This document shows, piece after piece, positions 27,574 through 36,616 of a stretch of DNA of 64,000 nt (position 1 is the stretch's first letter; each line of letters begins with the position of its first letter). The notes beneath the pieces were generated by a model, which was not told the origin of the DNA, ran no database searches, and saw only the letters and a program-made list of their open reading frames with translations. Both the position numbers and the translations under genes were made by a program. The DNA comes from JAAURB01 sp049649525 (GTDB lineage: Bacteria; Cyanobacteriota; Cyanobacteriia; Cyanobacteriales; Microcoleaceae), in NCBI GenBank assembly GCA_049649525.1, contig JBARZE010000057.1, positions 1 through 64,000 of the forward strand. The letters run 5' to 3'.

Positions 27574-28026
27574 ATGAACTACTGGTTAATCAAATCTGAA
27601 CCCAGTGTATACAGTCTTGCAGAAATGAAACAAGAGCAAAGCTGTATATGGGATGGTGTTCGTAACTATCAAGCCCGGAATTTTTTACGGCGAATGACTC
27701 GCGGAGATCTCGCCTTTTTTTATCATTCTAATACAAAATATCCCGGTATTGCAGGACTTGTCAAAGTGATTGAATCGAATATTGCAGATCCGACTCAATT
27801 TGACCCCAATAGCAAATATTTTGATCCTAAATCAACCTTACAAGCTCCACGATGGCAAACGGTGCGAGTTGAATTTGTGCAGGAATTTAATAATTATATT
27901 ACACTGGCTCAACTGAAGCAACAATTTACCCCAGATGACCTGTTACTCGTCCGTCGTGGTAACCGCTTATCTGTGATGCCAGTATCGGAGGCAGTCGCCC
28001 AGCAAATTATTACCCTCGGACAATAA
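27574..28026 (+). CDS. EVE-domain protein
   Basis: This 150-aa single-domain protein matches the EVE (thymocyte nuclear protein 1-like) family from its first residues (MNYWLIKSEPSVYSLAEM) through IWDGVRNYQARNFLR, GDLAFFYHSN and LLVRRGNRLSVMPVS. EVE is a PUA-like domain proposed to bind modified bases in DNA or RNA. Stand-alone EVE proteins are common in bacteria and are sometimes found near restriction or RNA-modification genes, none of which is seen here. The length is complete. Confidence 0.92.
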   Translation: MNYWLIKSEPSVYSLAEMKQEQSCIWDGVRNYQARNFLRRMTRGDLAFFYHSNTKYPGIAGLVKVIESNIADPTQFDPNSKYFDPKSTLQAPRWQTVRVEFVQEFNNYITLAQLKQQFTPDDLLLVRRGNRLSVMPVSEAVAQQIITLGQ

Positions 28027-28143
28027 TAAATTAGAATTTAGGCTAACAATTAAATAAGGAGTGTGAGGGGATAGAATAAGCGGTTGTGTGGGTGAATAAA
28101 CAGGAAACTGTTGCGGTAAAATATCACTCATCAAGTGTTATCT

Positions 28144-28171
28144 AGCAACTGCGGTATAATTCTAAATTAGG
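28144..28171. repeat. 28-bp direct repeat, copy 1
   Basis: This 28-bp sequence begins AGCAACTGCGGTATAATTCT and ends AAATTAGG. It is repeated exactly at 28973-29000. Each copy lies 20-30 bp upstream of a start codon, and the GGTATAAT core resembles an extended -10 promoter box, so the repeat may be a mobile promoter. Confidence 0.85.
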
Positions 28172-28198
28172 CAATACTATTAATGAAAAGAGGATGAA

Positions 28199-28894
28199 AT
28201 GAAGAGTACTGATAACAAAGTAGAGGTGGTTTTTCCGGAAAGTGTGAACACATATGTTCGGTTACAGGCAAACAACGATTTCAGGATTTACGAAAATCCT
28301 CCTTATGTACCAGTTGTTCAAGATTTTTTGCAAAGTCTAGACCCTCGATATTGCTTAGAGTTAGGGGCAGGCATTGGGCGCATGAGTGTTTATTTTTATA
28401 AGAAATTGGGCTGGCAAGATACTTTCTTCTATCTGCAAGATGGCGATTCAGGAACAATCCAATATGGTGGTGTGCGCCAGTCTAATGAAGGAGAATATTA
28501 TAATTCTTTTAAAGTGGCTCATGATTTTTGTCATGCTAATGAATTGAAGAAAATTAAGATTCTGAATAATGTTAGCAATATAGATCGCAAGATAGATTTT
28601 TGTTACAGTTTTGCAGCCATTGGTTTCCACTGGCATATTAATCTATACCTAGATCAACTTACGCCTATTTTAGCTGATGATGCAAAATTATTATTTGAAC
28701 TCAGAGCGCCTTTTAGTAAGGAAGATAGTGTTGATTTAGCTAAACGAAAAGAGTACCAAAACTTTTTCGACGATCAAATAAACTATGCGAACAATCATTC
28801 CCGGTACAGAGTAATGGATGTAGTCAACTTAGATAATTACCAAGGATACTATTACAAGGATAGAACATATTTTCTAATCCTAAGCAAAGCCTAA
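28199..28894 (+). CDS. class I SAM-dependent methyltransferase-like protein
   Basis: This 231-aa protein has the SAM-binding motif I LELGAGIGRMSVYFY (about residues 55-69) followed by an acidic strand-end (YLQDGDSG), as in Rossmann methyltransferases. Methyl acceptor and pathway are not predictable; some sugar and small-molecule methyltransferases look similar. GAAAAGAGGATG precedes the ATG. It is the first of several small accessory genes separated by shared repeats. Confidence 0.65.
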   Translation: MKSTDNKVEVVFPESVNTYVRLQANNDFRIYENPPYVPVVQDFLQSLDPRYCLELGAGIGRMSVYFYKKLGWQDTFFYLQDGDSGTIQYGGVRQSNEGEYYNSFKVAHDFCHANELKKIKILNNVSNIDRKIDFCYSFAAIGFHWHINLYLDQLTPILADDAKLLFELRAPFSKEDSVDLAKRKEYQNFFDDQINYANNHSRYRVMDVVNLDNYQGYYYKDRTYFLILSKA

Positions 28895-28911
28895 CAAAGG
28901 GATGCAGCGAA

Positions 28912-28957
28912 GTGAAGCTTCTCGTCAGGTGCGTTAATGCAACGCTACCATTTATCT
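28912..28957. repeat. intergenic repeat module, copy 1 (GTGAAGCTTCT...ACCATTTATCT)
   Basis: GTGAAGCTTCT, then the palindrome-like GCGTTAATGCAACGC, then TACCATTTATCT. A related module lies at 30061-30108 with its central GCGTTAATGCAACGC part inverted. It follows the stop of the methyltransferase-like gene. Confidence 0.7.
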
Positions 28958-28972
28958 ATTCAACTATCATCC

Positions 28973-29000
28973 AGCAACTGCGGTATAATTCTAAATTAGG
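28973..29000. repeat. 28-bp direct repeat, copy 2
   Basis: Exact copy of 28144-28171, starting AGCAACTGCGGTATAAT. It ends 19 bp before the start of the PH-domain gene. Confidence 0.85.
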
Positions 29001-29019
29001 ATAAAATAGGAAAGATAAA

Positions 29020-29397
29020 ATGATAGATTTTGATCAGTCTGTAATATTCAAACTCAAACCCATTGAAGAACAAAAAATTCTCAAACCTATTTACCAATTT
29101 TTAATAGATGGAGAAGAAATTTTTTCAGCATTCAAAACAGTGAGAGATCAATTAATTTTTACCAACAAACGTGTAATTGCTGCGAATGTACAAGGAATGA
29201 CTGGGTCAAAAGTTGATTATACTTCAATTCCATACAGCAAAATCCAGACCTTTTCCGTTGAAACAGCCGGAACTTTAGATCTCGATTGTGAAATCGAATT
29301 TTTTATTAGTGCTGTTGGAAAAATAAAATTTGAAATAAAGGGGAATTTTGATATTATTTCTTTCAACAAACTAATCAGTCAATATGTACTTAACTAA
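29020..29397 (+). CDS. bacterial PH-domain protein (bPH_1-like)
   Basis: This 125-aa protein resembles the bacterial pleckstrin-homology family PF08000. The core FKTVRDQLIFTNKRVIAANVQGMTGSKVDYTSIPYSKIQTFSVET is the characteristic strand pattern, followed by a C-terminal helix (SFNKLISQYVL). The domain may bind ligands or partners; the role is unknown. No membrane segment is present. Confidence 0.75.
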   Translation: MIDFDQSVIFKLKPIEEQKILKPIYQFLIDGEEIFSAFKTVRDQLIFTNKRVIAANVQGMTGSKVDYTSIPYSKIQTFSVETAGTLDLDCEIEFFISAVGKIKFEIKGNFDIISFNKLISQYVLN

Positions 29398-29524
29398 AAA
29401 ATTATAATCAAAGTTTCATACCCATTATTTTTTAGGGCGTAGCGGCGGAAAACATAGGCTAGTTCATCGCATTACTGTACAGGTCATTCATTCTCTTATT
29501 AGATACGTTAATGTAACGCACTCT

Positions 29525-30064
29525 ATGAAATCAGTGTTAAAGGATCACAAAATGCCAAGTCAGAATATAGATTCAATTCAAACTATTTTCCAAAGCCGCC
29601 TAACAACTCTTGAGCACCTGTTAAAGTCAGCTCAAACTCATTTTAATGGGAGTGAGTCTTTCATACAGCATCGCATTACTGCTGATATGTTGCCCTTTGG
29701 CACACAAATTGCTTTTACCTGTAATCAACCCCGCAACTTTGCTTTGTGGTGTGACGGCAAACCGATGGATAATTTAGATCCAGAAGTTCCCTCCCTAGCG
29801 CAGGCATATGAACATATAGCCAATACTAAACAACTGCTTTCAGCAATTAACGCCTCGGATGAAAAGCTCAGTCAGGTGACGCGCATCGACCTAGGTCAGG
29901 GTCTATCCATCGAGATGGTGGGTAGGGCTTATGTGAATGACTTTTTAATGCCAAACTTCTACTTTCATCTGGTTACGGCTTATGATATTCTTCGCATGGC
30001 TGGTGTACCGATTGGAAAGCGAGATTATATGATGCATTTAGTTCCATTCATTAAGCAGGTGTGA
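29525..30064 (+). CDS. DUF1993 family protein
   Basis: This 179-aa helical protein resembles DUF1993. It starts with a helix SIQTIFQSRLTTLEHLLKSA, continues with TADMLPFGTQIAFTCNQPRNFALWC, and ends with the conserved FLMPNFYFHLVTAYDILRMAGVPIGKRDYM segment. That last segment is like DinB-type four-helix proteins, with His residues that could bind a metal. Function is unknown. The start may be the ATG at 29525 or the internal ATG at 29552. Confidence 0.75.
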   Translation: MKSVLKDHKMPSQNIDSIQTIFQSRLTTLEHLLKSAQTHFNGSESFIQHRITADMLPFGTQIAFTCNQPRNFALWCDGKPMDNLDPEVPSLAQAYEHIANTKQLLSAINASDEKLSQVTRIDLGQGLSIEMVGRAYVNDFLMPNFYFHLVTAYDILRMAGVPIGKRDYMMHLVPFIKQV

Positions 30065-30108
30065 AGCTTCTTGTAGCGCGTTGCATTAACGCACCCTACC
30101 ATTTATCT
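30061..30108. repeat. intergenic repeat module, copy 2
   Basis: Begins GTGAAGCTTCTTGTAGCGCG, contains GCGTTGCATTAACGC (inverted relative to copy 1) and ends TACCATTTATCT. It overlaps the stop codon of the DUF1993 gene and precedes the acetyltransferase gene. Confidence 0.7.
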
Positions 30109-30129
30109 GATTTGATCCGTTAGCAACTA

Positions 30130-30657
30130 ATGAAAATTCGATCGGCAAATATCAAAGATTTTGAAGGGATTAAAAACCTTTATCTTCAAGCATTTGATGA
30201 TTCAGAAGCGGAATTAGTCTCTAATATTGCTGTAAATTTATTATCCGAAAAATCAATAATTAATATTATCTCACTCGTTGCCATAGATAATAATACAATC
30301 ATCGCTCACATCGCCTTTAGCCCTGTTTTTTTAGACACAACTAATGAACATTTAGGTTATATTCTTGCTCCCTTAGCCGTATTACCATCTTATCAAAATC
30401 AAGGAATAGGTTCGACCATTGTAAAACAGGGCTTAGATACGCTTTCCTCATTCGGTGCATTTATTATTTTTGTATATGGCGATCCGCAATATTATTCTCG
30501 GTTTGGCTTTAAAATAGATCTGGCTCAAAATTTTACTCCTCCTTATCTACTTCAGTACCCAGAAGGTTGGCAGGCAATACAATTAAATTCGGCTGTTTTT
30601 CCTAAAGGGGGTAAACTGCAATGTGTTAATTCTCTCAATCATCCTCAACTCTGGTAA
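30130..30657 (+). CDS. GNAT N-acetyltransferase, YhbS-like
   Basis: This 175-aa protein matches predicted acetyltransferases of the YhbS group. It has the acetyl-CoA motif A segment LAPLAVLPSYQNQGIGSTIVKQGL (Q/RxxGxG/A) and the following FVYGDPQYYSRFGFKI. The substrate is unknown. The stop is followed at once by a GCGTTGCTATGGCGCTGCG-type dispersed repeat. Confidence 0.85.
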   Translation: MKIRSANIKDFEGIKNLYLQAFDDSEAELVSNIAVNLLSEKSIINIISLVAIDNNTIIAHIAFSPVFLDTTNEHLGYILAPLAVLPSYQNQGIGSTIVKQGLDTLSSFGAFIIFVYGDPQYYSRFGFKIDLAQNFTPPYLLQYPEGWQAIQLNSAVFPKGGKLQCVNSLNHPQLW

Positions 30658-30891
30658 GCGTTGCTATGGCGCTGCGTGAGGCATTCTTACAGCAGAGTAA
30701 TTGTCTTACTTACATCATACACCCGTAGGGACGTTACATGTCAATCTCTACCTATACCCCTAATAGATAATCCGCGATCTTCTCAACTCATCTCGTACTG
30801 CTATAAAATCAAGCCTGAAGATTACAAAATTGCTCAAAATTCTTTACAATAATGTAGTACACAGAGAACACAGGGATAAAATTTAGCAACT

Positions 30892-33393
30892 TTGATTCAA
30901 GCAGAAACTTTAGAATTACTGGAATGGCAACGCTTATGCCAACACCTGGCGACTTTTGCAACCACGAAATTGGGGGCAGTGGCGAGTCGTCACTTACAAA
31001 TTCCTAATACACCCCAGGAAACCTTAACTTTACTTGCCCAAACTCAAGAAGCCTATTTCCTGGAATTACACCTAGCGAATGGATTATCCTTAGATGGGAT
31101 ACAAGATATTGGTGTGGCTTTAGAACGAGTTGAACGGCAAGGGGTTCTATTTGGAGAGGAACTTCTCGCGGTTGCTTATACTTTAGCTGGGGCAAGACAA
31201 TTACGGCGAGTGATTGATGCTCAAGCAGAAGTTCCAATTTTAACTCAGCTTGTTTCAGAGTTACGAACTTATCCAGAATTAGAACAAGAAATTCATCGCT
31301 GTATTGACGATCGCGGAGATGTGGCAGATCGCGCTAGTCCCAATTTAGGAGAAATTCGCGCTAAATTAACTAACGTTCGGCGGCAGATTCAACAAATCCT
31401 ACAACGAATTTTACAACGTCAAGCCAACGCCATTAGTCAACAACTGATTACTCAAAGAGGCGATCGCTTTGTTATCCCTGTTAAAGCCGGACAAAAAGAT
31501 GCAGTCCCCGGCATTGTACATGATACTTCCACAAGTGGCGCGACTTTATATATTGAACCCAAGTCTACAGTAGAACTGAATAACCAACTGCGACAATTAC
31601 GCCGCAAAGAACAAACCGCAGAAGAAGCCGTTCGACGCAAGTTAAGTGAGAAAATAGAAGAAGTTAGACTCGATTTAGAACGACTCTTAGCGATTGCGAC
31701 TACAATCGATTTAGCCATTGCCAAAGCCAGATATAGTTTATGGTTAGAAGCTAATCCGCCTAAATTTACTAATATTCAAACAGATACTAGTTCTCCCCGT
31801 TTGATGGAGAATGCCGAACCCCGCACCTTTTTACGGCAACTACGACATCCTTTACTGGTGTGGCAATATCAACACGAACAAGGGGTTTCTGTTATTCCCA
31901 TTGATGTTAATGTTAATCCTCCTCGGCGCGTTGTCGCAATTACTGGCCCCAATACAGGCGGAAAAACGGTTACTCTAAAGACAATGGGGTTAGCTGCCTT
32001 AATGGCAAAAGTGGGTTTATTTATCCCAGCTAGAGAACCCGTAGAACTCCCTTGGTTTGAACAAATATTAGCCGATATTGGGGATGAACAGTCTATTGAA
32101 CAAAGTCTCTCCACCTTTTCTGGACATATTCGCCGTATTAGCCGTATTTTAGATACCCTACAACAGGGTGCTGAAACTCAATTATCTGCTGTCGAGTTAG
32201 AAGATCAGAACAATTCAGAATTAGAAACATCTCATCAGCCGAGCAATACTTTAGTGTTGTTAGATGAAGTCGGCGCAGGGACTGATCCCTCTGAAGGGAG
32301 TGCCTTAGCCATTGCCTTATTACAATATTTAGCCTCTAATGCTTTACTCACGGTTGCCACCACTCACTTCGGGGAATTAAAAGCCCTGAAATACCAAGAT
32401 GAGCGATTTGAGAACGCTTCGGTTGAATTTGACGAAAAATCCCTCCAACCCACTTATCGGCTGTTGTGGGGGATTCCAGGCCGCTCTAACGCTCTAACCA
32501 TTGCCAAACGTTTAGGGCTAAATCCAGACGTAATTGAACAAGCCGCCAGTTTTGTGGGCGAGGCTTCAGACGATGTGAATGAAGTAATTGCAGGCTTAGA
32601 AGCCCAACGCCGCCAACAGGAAACCAAAGCCTCAGAAGCTGGTGTTTTACTCCAGCAAACCGAACGTTTGCATCAAGAACTGTATCAACGTTCAGCCATG
32701 TTAAAGCAAAGAGAACAGGAATTAAAACAAGCCCAGGAACAGCAAGTTCAAGCAGCATTACTGGCTGCTAAACAAGAAATTGCCCAGGTTATTCGGCAAC
32801 TGCAACAAGGCAAACCCACTGCCCAAGCGGCACAAAAAGCCACAGAAGCGTTAAATCAAATCGCAGAAAAACAGTTACCCAGTCCCAAGAAAGCCGCTAA
32901 ACCGAAACCCAGTTTTCGTCCGAATGTCGGGGATAAAATTCGCATTCCCAGTATCGGGCAAACCGCAGAAGTATTGACACAACCGGATGAAGACGGGGAA
33001 TTTATGGTGCGTTTTGGCATCATGAAAATGACTGTTAATTTAGCGGGGATTGAATCTCTTCAGGGTGAAAAACCAGAGTTACCGCCGAAGAAATCGACTC
33101 AATCTCAGAACAAGAAAAAGACAGAAAAACCAGAGAAAAAACCTGTTATTCGCACTGAGAAAAATACCTTAGATTTGCGGGGTAAACGAGTCTCTGAATC
33201 TGAGATAGAAATAGATCGTGCCCTCAGTCAATTGCTTGATTTTGGCGCGTTATGGATTATTCACGGCAAAGGTACCGGACAACTCAGAAAAGGAGTTCAT
33301 GAATTTCTCAAAACCCATCCTATTGTTGAACGGTTTGAGTTAGCCGCGCAAGCAGAAGGTGGAATGGGGGTAACGGTTGCTTATCTCAAATAA
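30892..33393 (+). CDS. mutS2: MutS2 endonuclease/ATPase
   Basis: This 833-aa protein has the MutS2 architecture: an N-terminal clamp and lever region, the ABC-type ATPase with Walker A GPNTGGKT and Walker B LVLLDEVGAGTDPSEG, a coiled-coil insert (about 565-660), a KOW-like domain (KPSFRPNVGDKIRIPSIGQTA) and a C-terminal Smr nuclease domain (LDLRG, then IIHGKGTGQLRKGV). MutS2 suppresses recombination or acts in ribosome rescue. The TTG at 30892 encodes the N-terminus expected for cyanobacterial MutS2 (MIQAETLELLEWQRLCQHL). The gene ends 4 bp from the convergent transporter gene. Confidence 0.96.
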   Translation: MIQAETLELLEWQRLCQHLATFATTKLGAVASRHLQIPNTPQETLTLLAQTQEAYFLELHLANGLSLDGIQDIGVALERVERQGVLFGEELLAVAYTLAGARQLRRVIDAQAEVPILTQLVSELRTYPELEQEIHRCIDDRGDVADRASPNLGEIRAKLTNVRRQIQQILQRILQRQANAISQQLITQRGDRFVIPVKAGQKDAVPGIVHDTSTSGATLYIEPKSTVELNNQLRQLRRKEQTAEEAVRRKLSEKIEEVRLDLERLLAIATTIDLAIAKARYSLWLEANPPKFTNIQTDTSSPRLMENAEPRTFLRQLRHPLLVWQYQHEQGVSVIPIDVNVNPPRRVVAITGPNTGGKTVTLKTMGLAALMAKVGLFIPAREPVELPWFEQILADIGDEQSIEQSLSTFSGHIRRISRILDTLQQGAETQLSAVELEDQNNSELETSHQPSNTLVLLDEVGAGTDPSEGSALAIALLQYLASNALLTVATTHFGELKALKYQDERFENASVEFDEKSLQPTYRLLWGIPGRSNALTIAKRLGLNPDVIEQAASFVGEASDDVNEVIAGLEAQRRQQETKASEAGVLLQQTERLHQELYQRSAMLKQREQELKQAQEQQVQAALLAAKQEIAQVIRQLQQGKPTAQAAQKATEALNQIAEKQLPSPKKAAKPKPSFRPNVGDKIRIPSIGQTAEVLTQPDEDGEFMVRFGIMKMTVNLAGIESLQGEKPELPPKKSTQSQNKKKTEKPEKKPVIRTEKNTLDLRGKRVSESEIEIDRALSQLLDFGALWIIHGKGTGQLRKGVHEFLKTHPIVERFELAAQAEGGMGVTVAYLK

Positions 33394-33397
33394 GACT

Positions 33398-34765
33398 TTA
33401 ATTTCTTTCTGTATTCATGCCAGAGGTTAAAGCTGAAGCAGATAAATCAGTTTCAACGATATCATCAACGCCATGAACAAAAAGAGAGGCAATCAGTAAA
33501 CAGCACCCGCCCAAAACAATAGCAAGTAAATGATCGCCATGGAAAAAGTGTGTCATCACCCACCCTAAACCCAAGGCAACAATAATCTGAGGAATCACAA
33601 TAAATGCATTAAAGATTCCCATATAAAATCCCATATTATTATTGGGAATACTAGAAGATAACATGGCATAGGGCATTGATAGAATACTTGCCCAAGCAAT
33701 CCCCAGGCAAATCATCGGAATAAAAATTAGGTATGGATCTCTAATCCAGGCGAGGGATGCTAAGCCACATCCACCACAAAATAAACAAAAAGAATGAGTC
33801 AGTTGAGGACTCGTGGCATTCACTAAGCGGGGTAAAATCCAGGCAAACAGAAAACAAGTTAAGTTATAAACCGCGATACAAATACCCGCCCATTCAATCC
33901 CATCGGTGTAGAGTTGGGTGTTTTGTTCTATTGCACCGAAGATACCATGAGCCACAGCGGGCGGGAAATAGAGAAATACACAAAACATTCCCATCCAGGT
34001 AAAGAATTGCACAACCGCCAGTTGTCGCATCACTCTCGGCATATTTAGAATTTGGCTGAGAATTTGCTGGGCAATAACAGAAATAGATTGCGGAACTTTT
34101 GGACTCTGTTTTTCAACTGTTGGATGCTGCGGCGGATATTCTGGCGTGGTGACGACTGTCCAAATTACCGTAAATAAAAATAAAGCAGCCCCAATATAAA
34201 AAGACAGTTTAACCGCAAATGGAATCATGCCTAATTCGGGATTGGGGGGTTGAATTCCCAACCAATGACTAAAACACCACGGCGCAACAGAGGCAGCCAC
34301 CGCCCCTAAACCAATAAAAAAGCTTTGCATGGCGAATCCTTTGGTTTGTTGATTCGCGGGCAATATATCGGCAACAAATGCCCGGAACGGCTCCATACTA
34401 ATGTTGATAGATGTATCTAGAATCCACAATAACCCCGCTGCCATCCACAAAGTCGAAGAATTGGGCATTAGAATTAAAGCAATTGAACTCAGGATTGCCC
34501 CCACTAAAAAATAAGGTCGTCTGCGTCCTAAACGAGTCCAAGTGCGATCGCTAAAATAGCCGACAATGGGTTGAGCAATTAATCCACTAATGGGCGCAGC
34601 CAGCCACAAAATAGGGATTTGTTCGACATTCGCCCCGAGATATTCATAAATTGCGCTGGTATTTGCCATCTGTAACGCCCAGCCAAACTGAATACCAAAA
34701 AAACCGACACTCATATTCCAGATTTGCCAGAAATCTAATGCTTTTTTATTTTTTTTTAATGTCAT
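33398..34765 (-). CDS. MFS transporter, SLC45/sugar-type
   Basis: This 455-aa protein has 12 predicted membrane helices. The MFS loop motif GYFSDRTWTRLGRRRPY lies between helices 2 and 3. The N-terminus (WQIWNMSVGFFGIQFGWALQMANTSAIYEYLG) resembles the SLC45/GPH-like sugar-proton symporters (sucrose or maltose type). The exact substrate is unknown. It is convergent with mutS2. Confidence 0.85.
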   Translation of the reverse strand: MTLKKNKKALDFWQIWNMSVGFFGIQFGWALQMANTSAIYEYLGANVEQIPILWLAAPISGLIAQPIVGYFSDRTWTRLGRRRPYFLVGAILSSIALILMPNSSTLWMAAGLLWILDTSINISMEPFRAFVADILPANQQTKGFAMQSFFIGLGAVAASVAPWCFSHWLGIQPPNPELGMIPFAVKLSFYIGAALFLFTVIWTVVTTPEYPPQHPTVEKQSPKVPQSISVIAQQILSQILNMPRVMRQLAVVQFFTWMGMFCVFLYFPPAVAHGIFGAIEQNTQLYTDGIEWAGICIAVYNLTCFLFAWILPRLVNATSPQLTHSFCLFCGGCGLASLAWIRDPYLIFIPMICLGIAWASILSMPYAMLSSSIPNNNMGFYMGIFNAFIVIPQIIVALGLGWVMTHFFHGDHLLAIVLGGCCLLIASLFVHGVDDIVETDLSASALTSGMNTERN

Positions 34766-34902
34766 GCTTCAGTTAAATTTCAACAATTCGCAGTAAAAAT
34801 TAAATATTTTTTTAATCTTTCTACTACTTAGATATCACCCAGTTACTACAATAATAGCCTCTATTTATTTTAGCTGAAATTAAATTTATATTGTTGTTCA
34901 AT

Positions 34903-35844
34903 TCACAATTCTAAATCACAAAATTCGGGTTTAAGATCTCGTTCCATTAACGCTTGTACGGCTTCCTGGGGAGTATTTTTACCTCGAATTAATCGATGAA
35001 CTTGACGCGCAATAGGAACCGGAATTGTTTCTTGATTCGCGAGTTTAATTAGCACATTGGTGGTATTAACCCCTTCGGCTGTTCCCTCTAATTCTTCGAG
35101 AACTTGTTCAATAGATTTATCCTGCGCTAGTCCATAACCGACTTGATAATTACGAGATAAAGGACCATTACAAGTTGCCAATAAATCCCCTAAACCTGAT
35201 AATCCAAAAAAAGTTTCAGCAGTTGCACCCAAATGAGTACCCACACGAATCATTTCGGGTAAAGCGCGAGTCAGTAAAGCCGCTTTGGCATTCGTCCCCA
35301 ACGCTAAGCCGTCACAAACTCCCGCCGCGATCGCTATCACATTTTTTAAAGTTCCCCCTAATTCCGTCCCGAGGGGATCTTCATTCACATAAACCCGCAA
35401 CACATCTGAGGAAAATACATTTTGTACGGTTTCAGCCGCTGTAATATTGTGACTGGCAACCGTTGTGGCAGCCGGTAATCCTTTGCGGATTTCTTTCGAT
35501 AAGTTGGGCCCAGATAACACCACAACCGGATGATGGGGGAAAGCATCCTGCCAAATTTGAGACGGAGTCCGAGTGGTATCAGGATCTAATCCTTTGGTGG
35601 AAGTAACGATAATGGTTTGTTCTGAAAGGCCCAATTGTTGTAGCTTTTCGATAGTGGGTCGTACCCCTTTCATCGAGACGGCTGAAACAATCACATCTGC
35701 ATCTGCAACAACAGATTCTAAAGATTCCGGGCTGCGACGAGACCACATCCGAATTTGATTGGGATTACGCTCAGCTAACGCTCCGAGAGCTGAACCCCAG
35801 ACACCTGTTCCTAAAATAGTAATGATTTGGGTTGGATGGCTCAC
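34903..35844 (-). CDS. gpsA: NAD(P)-dependent glycerol-3-phosphate dehydrogenase
   Basis: This 313-aa enzyme reduces dihydroxyacetone phosphate to sn-glycerol-3-phosphate for membrane lipids. The sequence shows the nucleotide-binding GTGVWGSALG, the SGPNLSKEI motif, the catalytic segment GTLKNVIAIAAGVCDGL (with Lys) and GLSGLGDLLATCNGPLSRN. Length is at the short end of the family but complete. Confidence 0.96.
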   Translation of the reverse strand: MSHPTQIITILGTGVWGSALGALAERNPNQIRMWSRRSPESLESVVADADVIVSAVSMKGVRPTIEKLQQLGLSEQTIIVTSTKGLDPDTTRTPSQIWQDAFPHHPVVVLSGPNLSKEIRKGLPAATTVASHNITAAETVQNVFSSDVLRVYVNEDPLGTELGGTLKNVIAIAAGVCDGLALGTNAKAALLTRALPEMIRVGTHLGATAETFFGLSGLGDLLATCNGPLSRNYQVGYGLAQDKSIEQVLEELEGTAEGVNTTNVLIKLANQETIPVPIARQVHRLIRGKNTPQEAVQALMERDLKPEFCDLEL

Positions 35845-36118
35845 GAGCTTTATTAAAGTAACAACTATTTCGCCCTAAGCCGCAGAACGAGTTTCACCTC
35901 AAGGGGCATGATGCCAGCTTTTTTACCTTAATTCTAGTGAGTCATTTGGCTCAAACTTCAGGGGTGATGCTCATCCTAGAATTGAATGACAACTGAAATC
36001 AGTCTCTAAAAGTTTAGGGAAAAAGCGGACTTCTACACAGACAGATTTTGAATCTATCCGATCGCGGCTCATGCCGTCATCATCCTATCAAACAAGAACT
36101 TAGACTGGCAAATCCCAT

Positions 36119-36508
36119 TTACGATAAACTGACAGACGATAAACTCCAATCCGGTCTTAAATCTTTTGCCCCTCGCAGATAAGGATGATAAATTTGAGTT
36201 TGTTGAGTCGGCAAATTCACATAAGCCATAAAGCGAATACAACGCTCCAAACTGCCTTGTACATACATTTGCTGCACATCCAACAACGGTACATTGTCCC
36301 AGTTAGGTCGTTGACGGGCGATGGCGGCGGGAAACATCACATCAATATCCGGGGTCACGGAGAATGTCACACTAATCATTTGCTCCGGATGAAGTTGATT
36401 TTGGGTTTCAAACTCCTCTAACAACTCCATCACGGCATCTCTCATCGCTTCTACCGAATTTTCGGTAACTGTGGTTGCACCACGAATTGCTTTAACTCGC
36501 CACTCCAC
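36119..36508 (-). CDS. aroH: chorismate mutase, AroH type
   Basis: This 129-aa monofunctional AroH-class enzyme would convert chorismate to prephenate in Phe/Tyr synthesis and act as a trimer. It matches the family with VKAIRGATTVTENS (active-site Arg), SVTPDIDVMFPAAIARQ, VPLLDVQQM and CIRFMAYVN. The residue equivalent to Bacillus Glu78 (in MQEM) appears as Gln in VQQM. The GTG at 36508 is chosen because GGGAGGA sits 6 bp upstream; the TTG at 36514 would leave no spacing. Confidence 0.93.
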   Translation of the reverse strand: MEWRVKAIRGATTVTENSVEAMRDAVMELLEEFETQNQLHPEQMISVTFSVTPDIDVMFPAAIARQRPNWDNVPLLDVQQMYVQGSLERCIRFMAYVNLPTQQTQIYHPYLRGAKDLRPDWSLSSVSLS

Positions 36509-36616
36509 GAACAATCCTCCCGTCTTTATTTAGGGTCAATTATGATGATAATCGGCTAAGTTGAACATTGACACTAGAGACAATACTCAAAATTCTTGCT
36601 TATTCTCCACCATAAC

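Noticed and set aside
28895..30129. Integron attC sites between the small accessory genes
   Set aside because: A GCCTAAC motif at the end of the methyltransferase-like gene resembles an R'' box, but I found no matching GTTRRRY box at a proper distance and no integrase gene.
30661..30852. 63-codon frame after the GNAT gene
   Set aside because: It is translated from dispersed repeats (GCGTTGCTATGGCGCTGCG and GACGTTACATG types), has a TTG start and shows no protein character.
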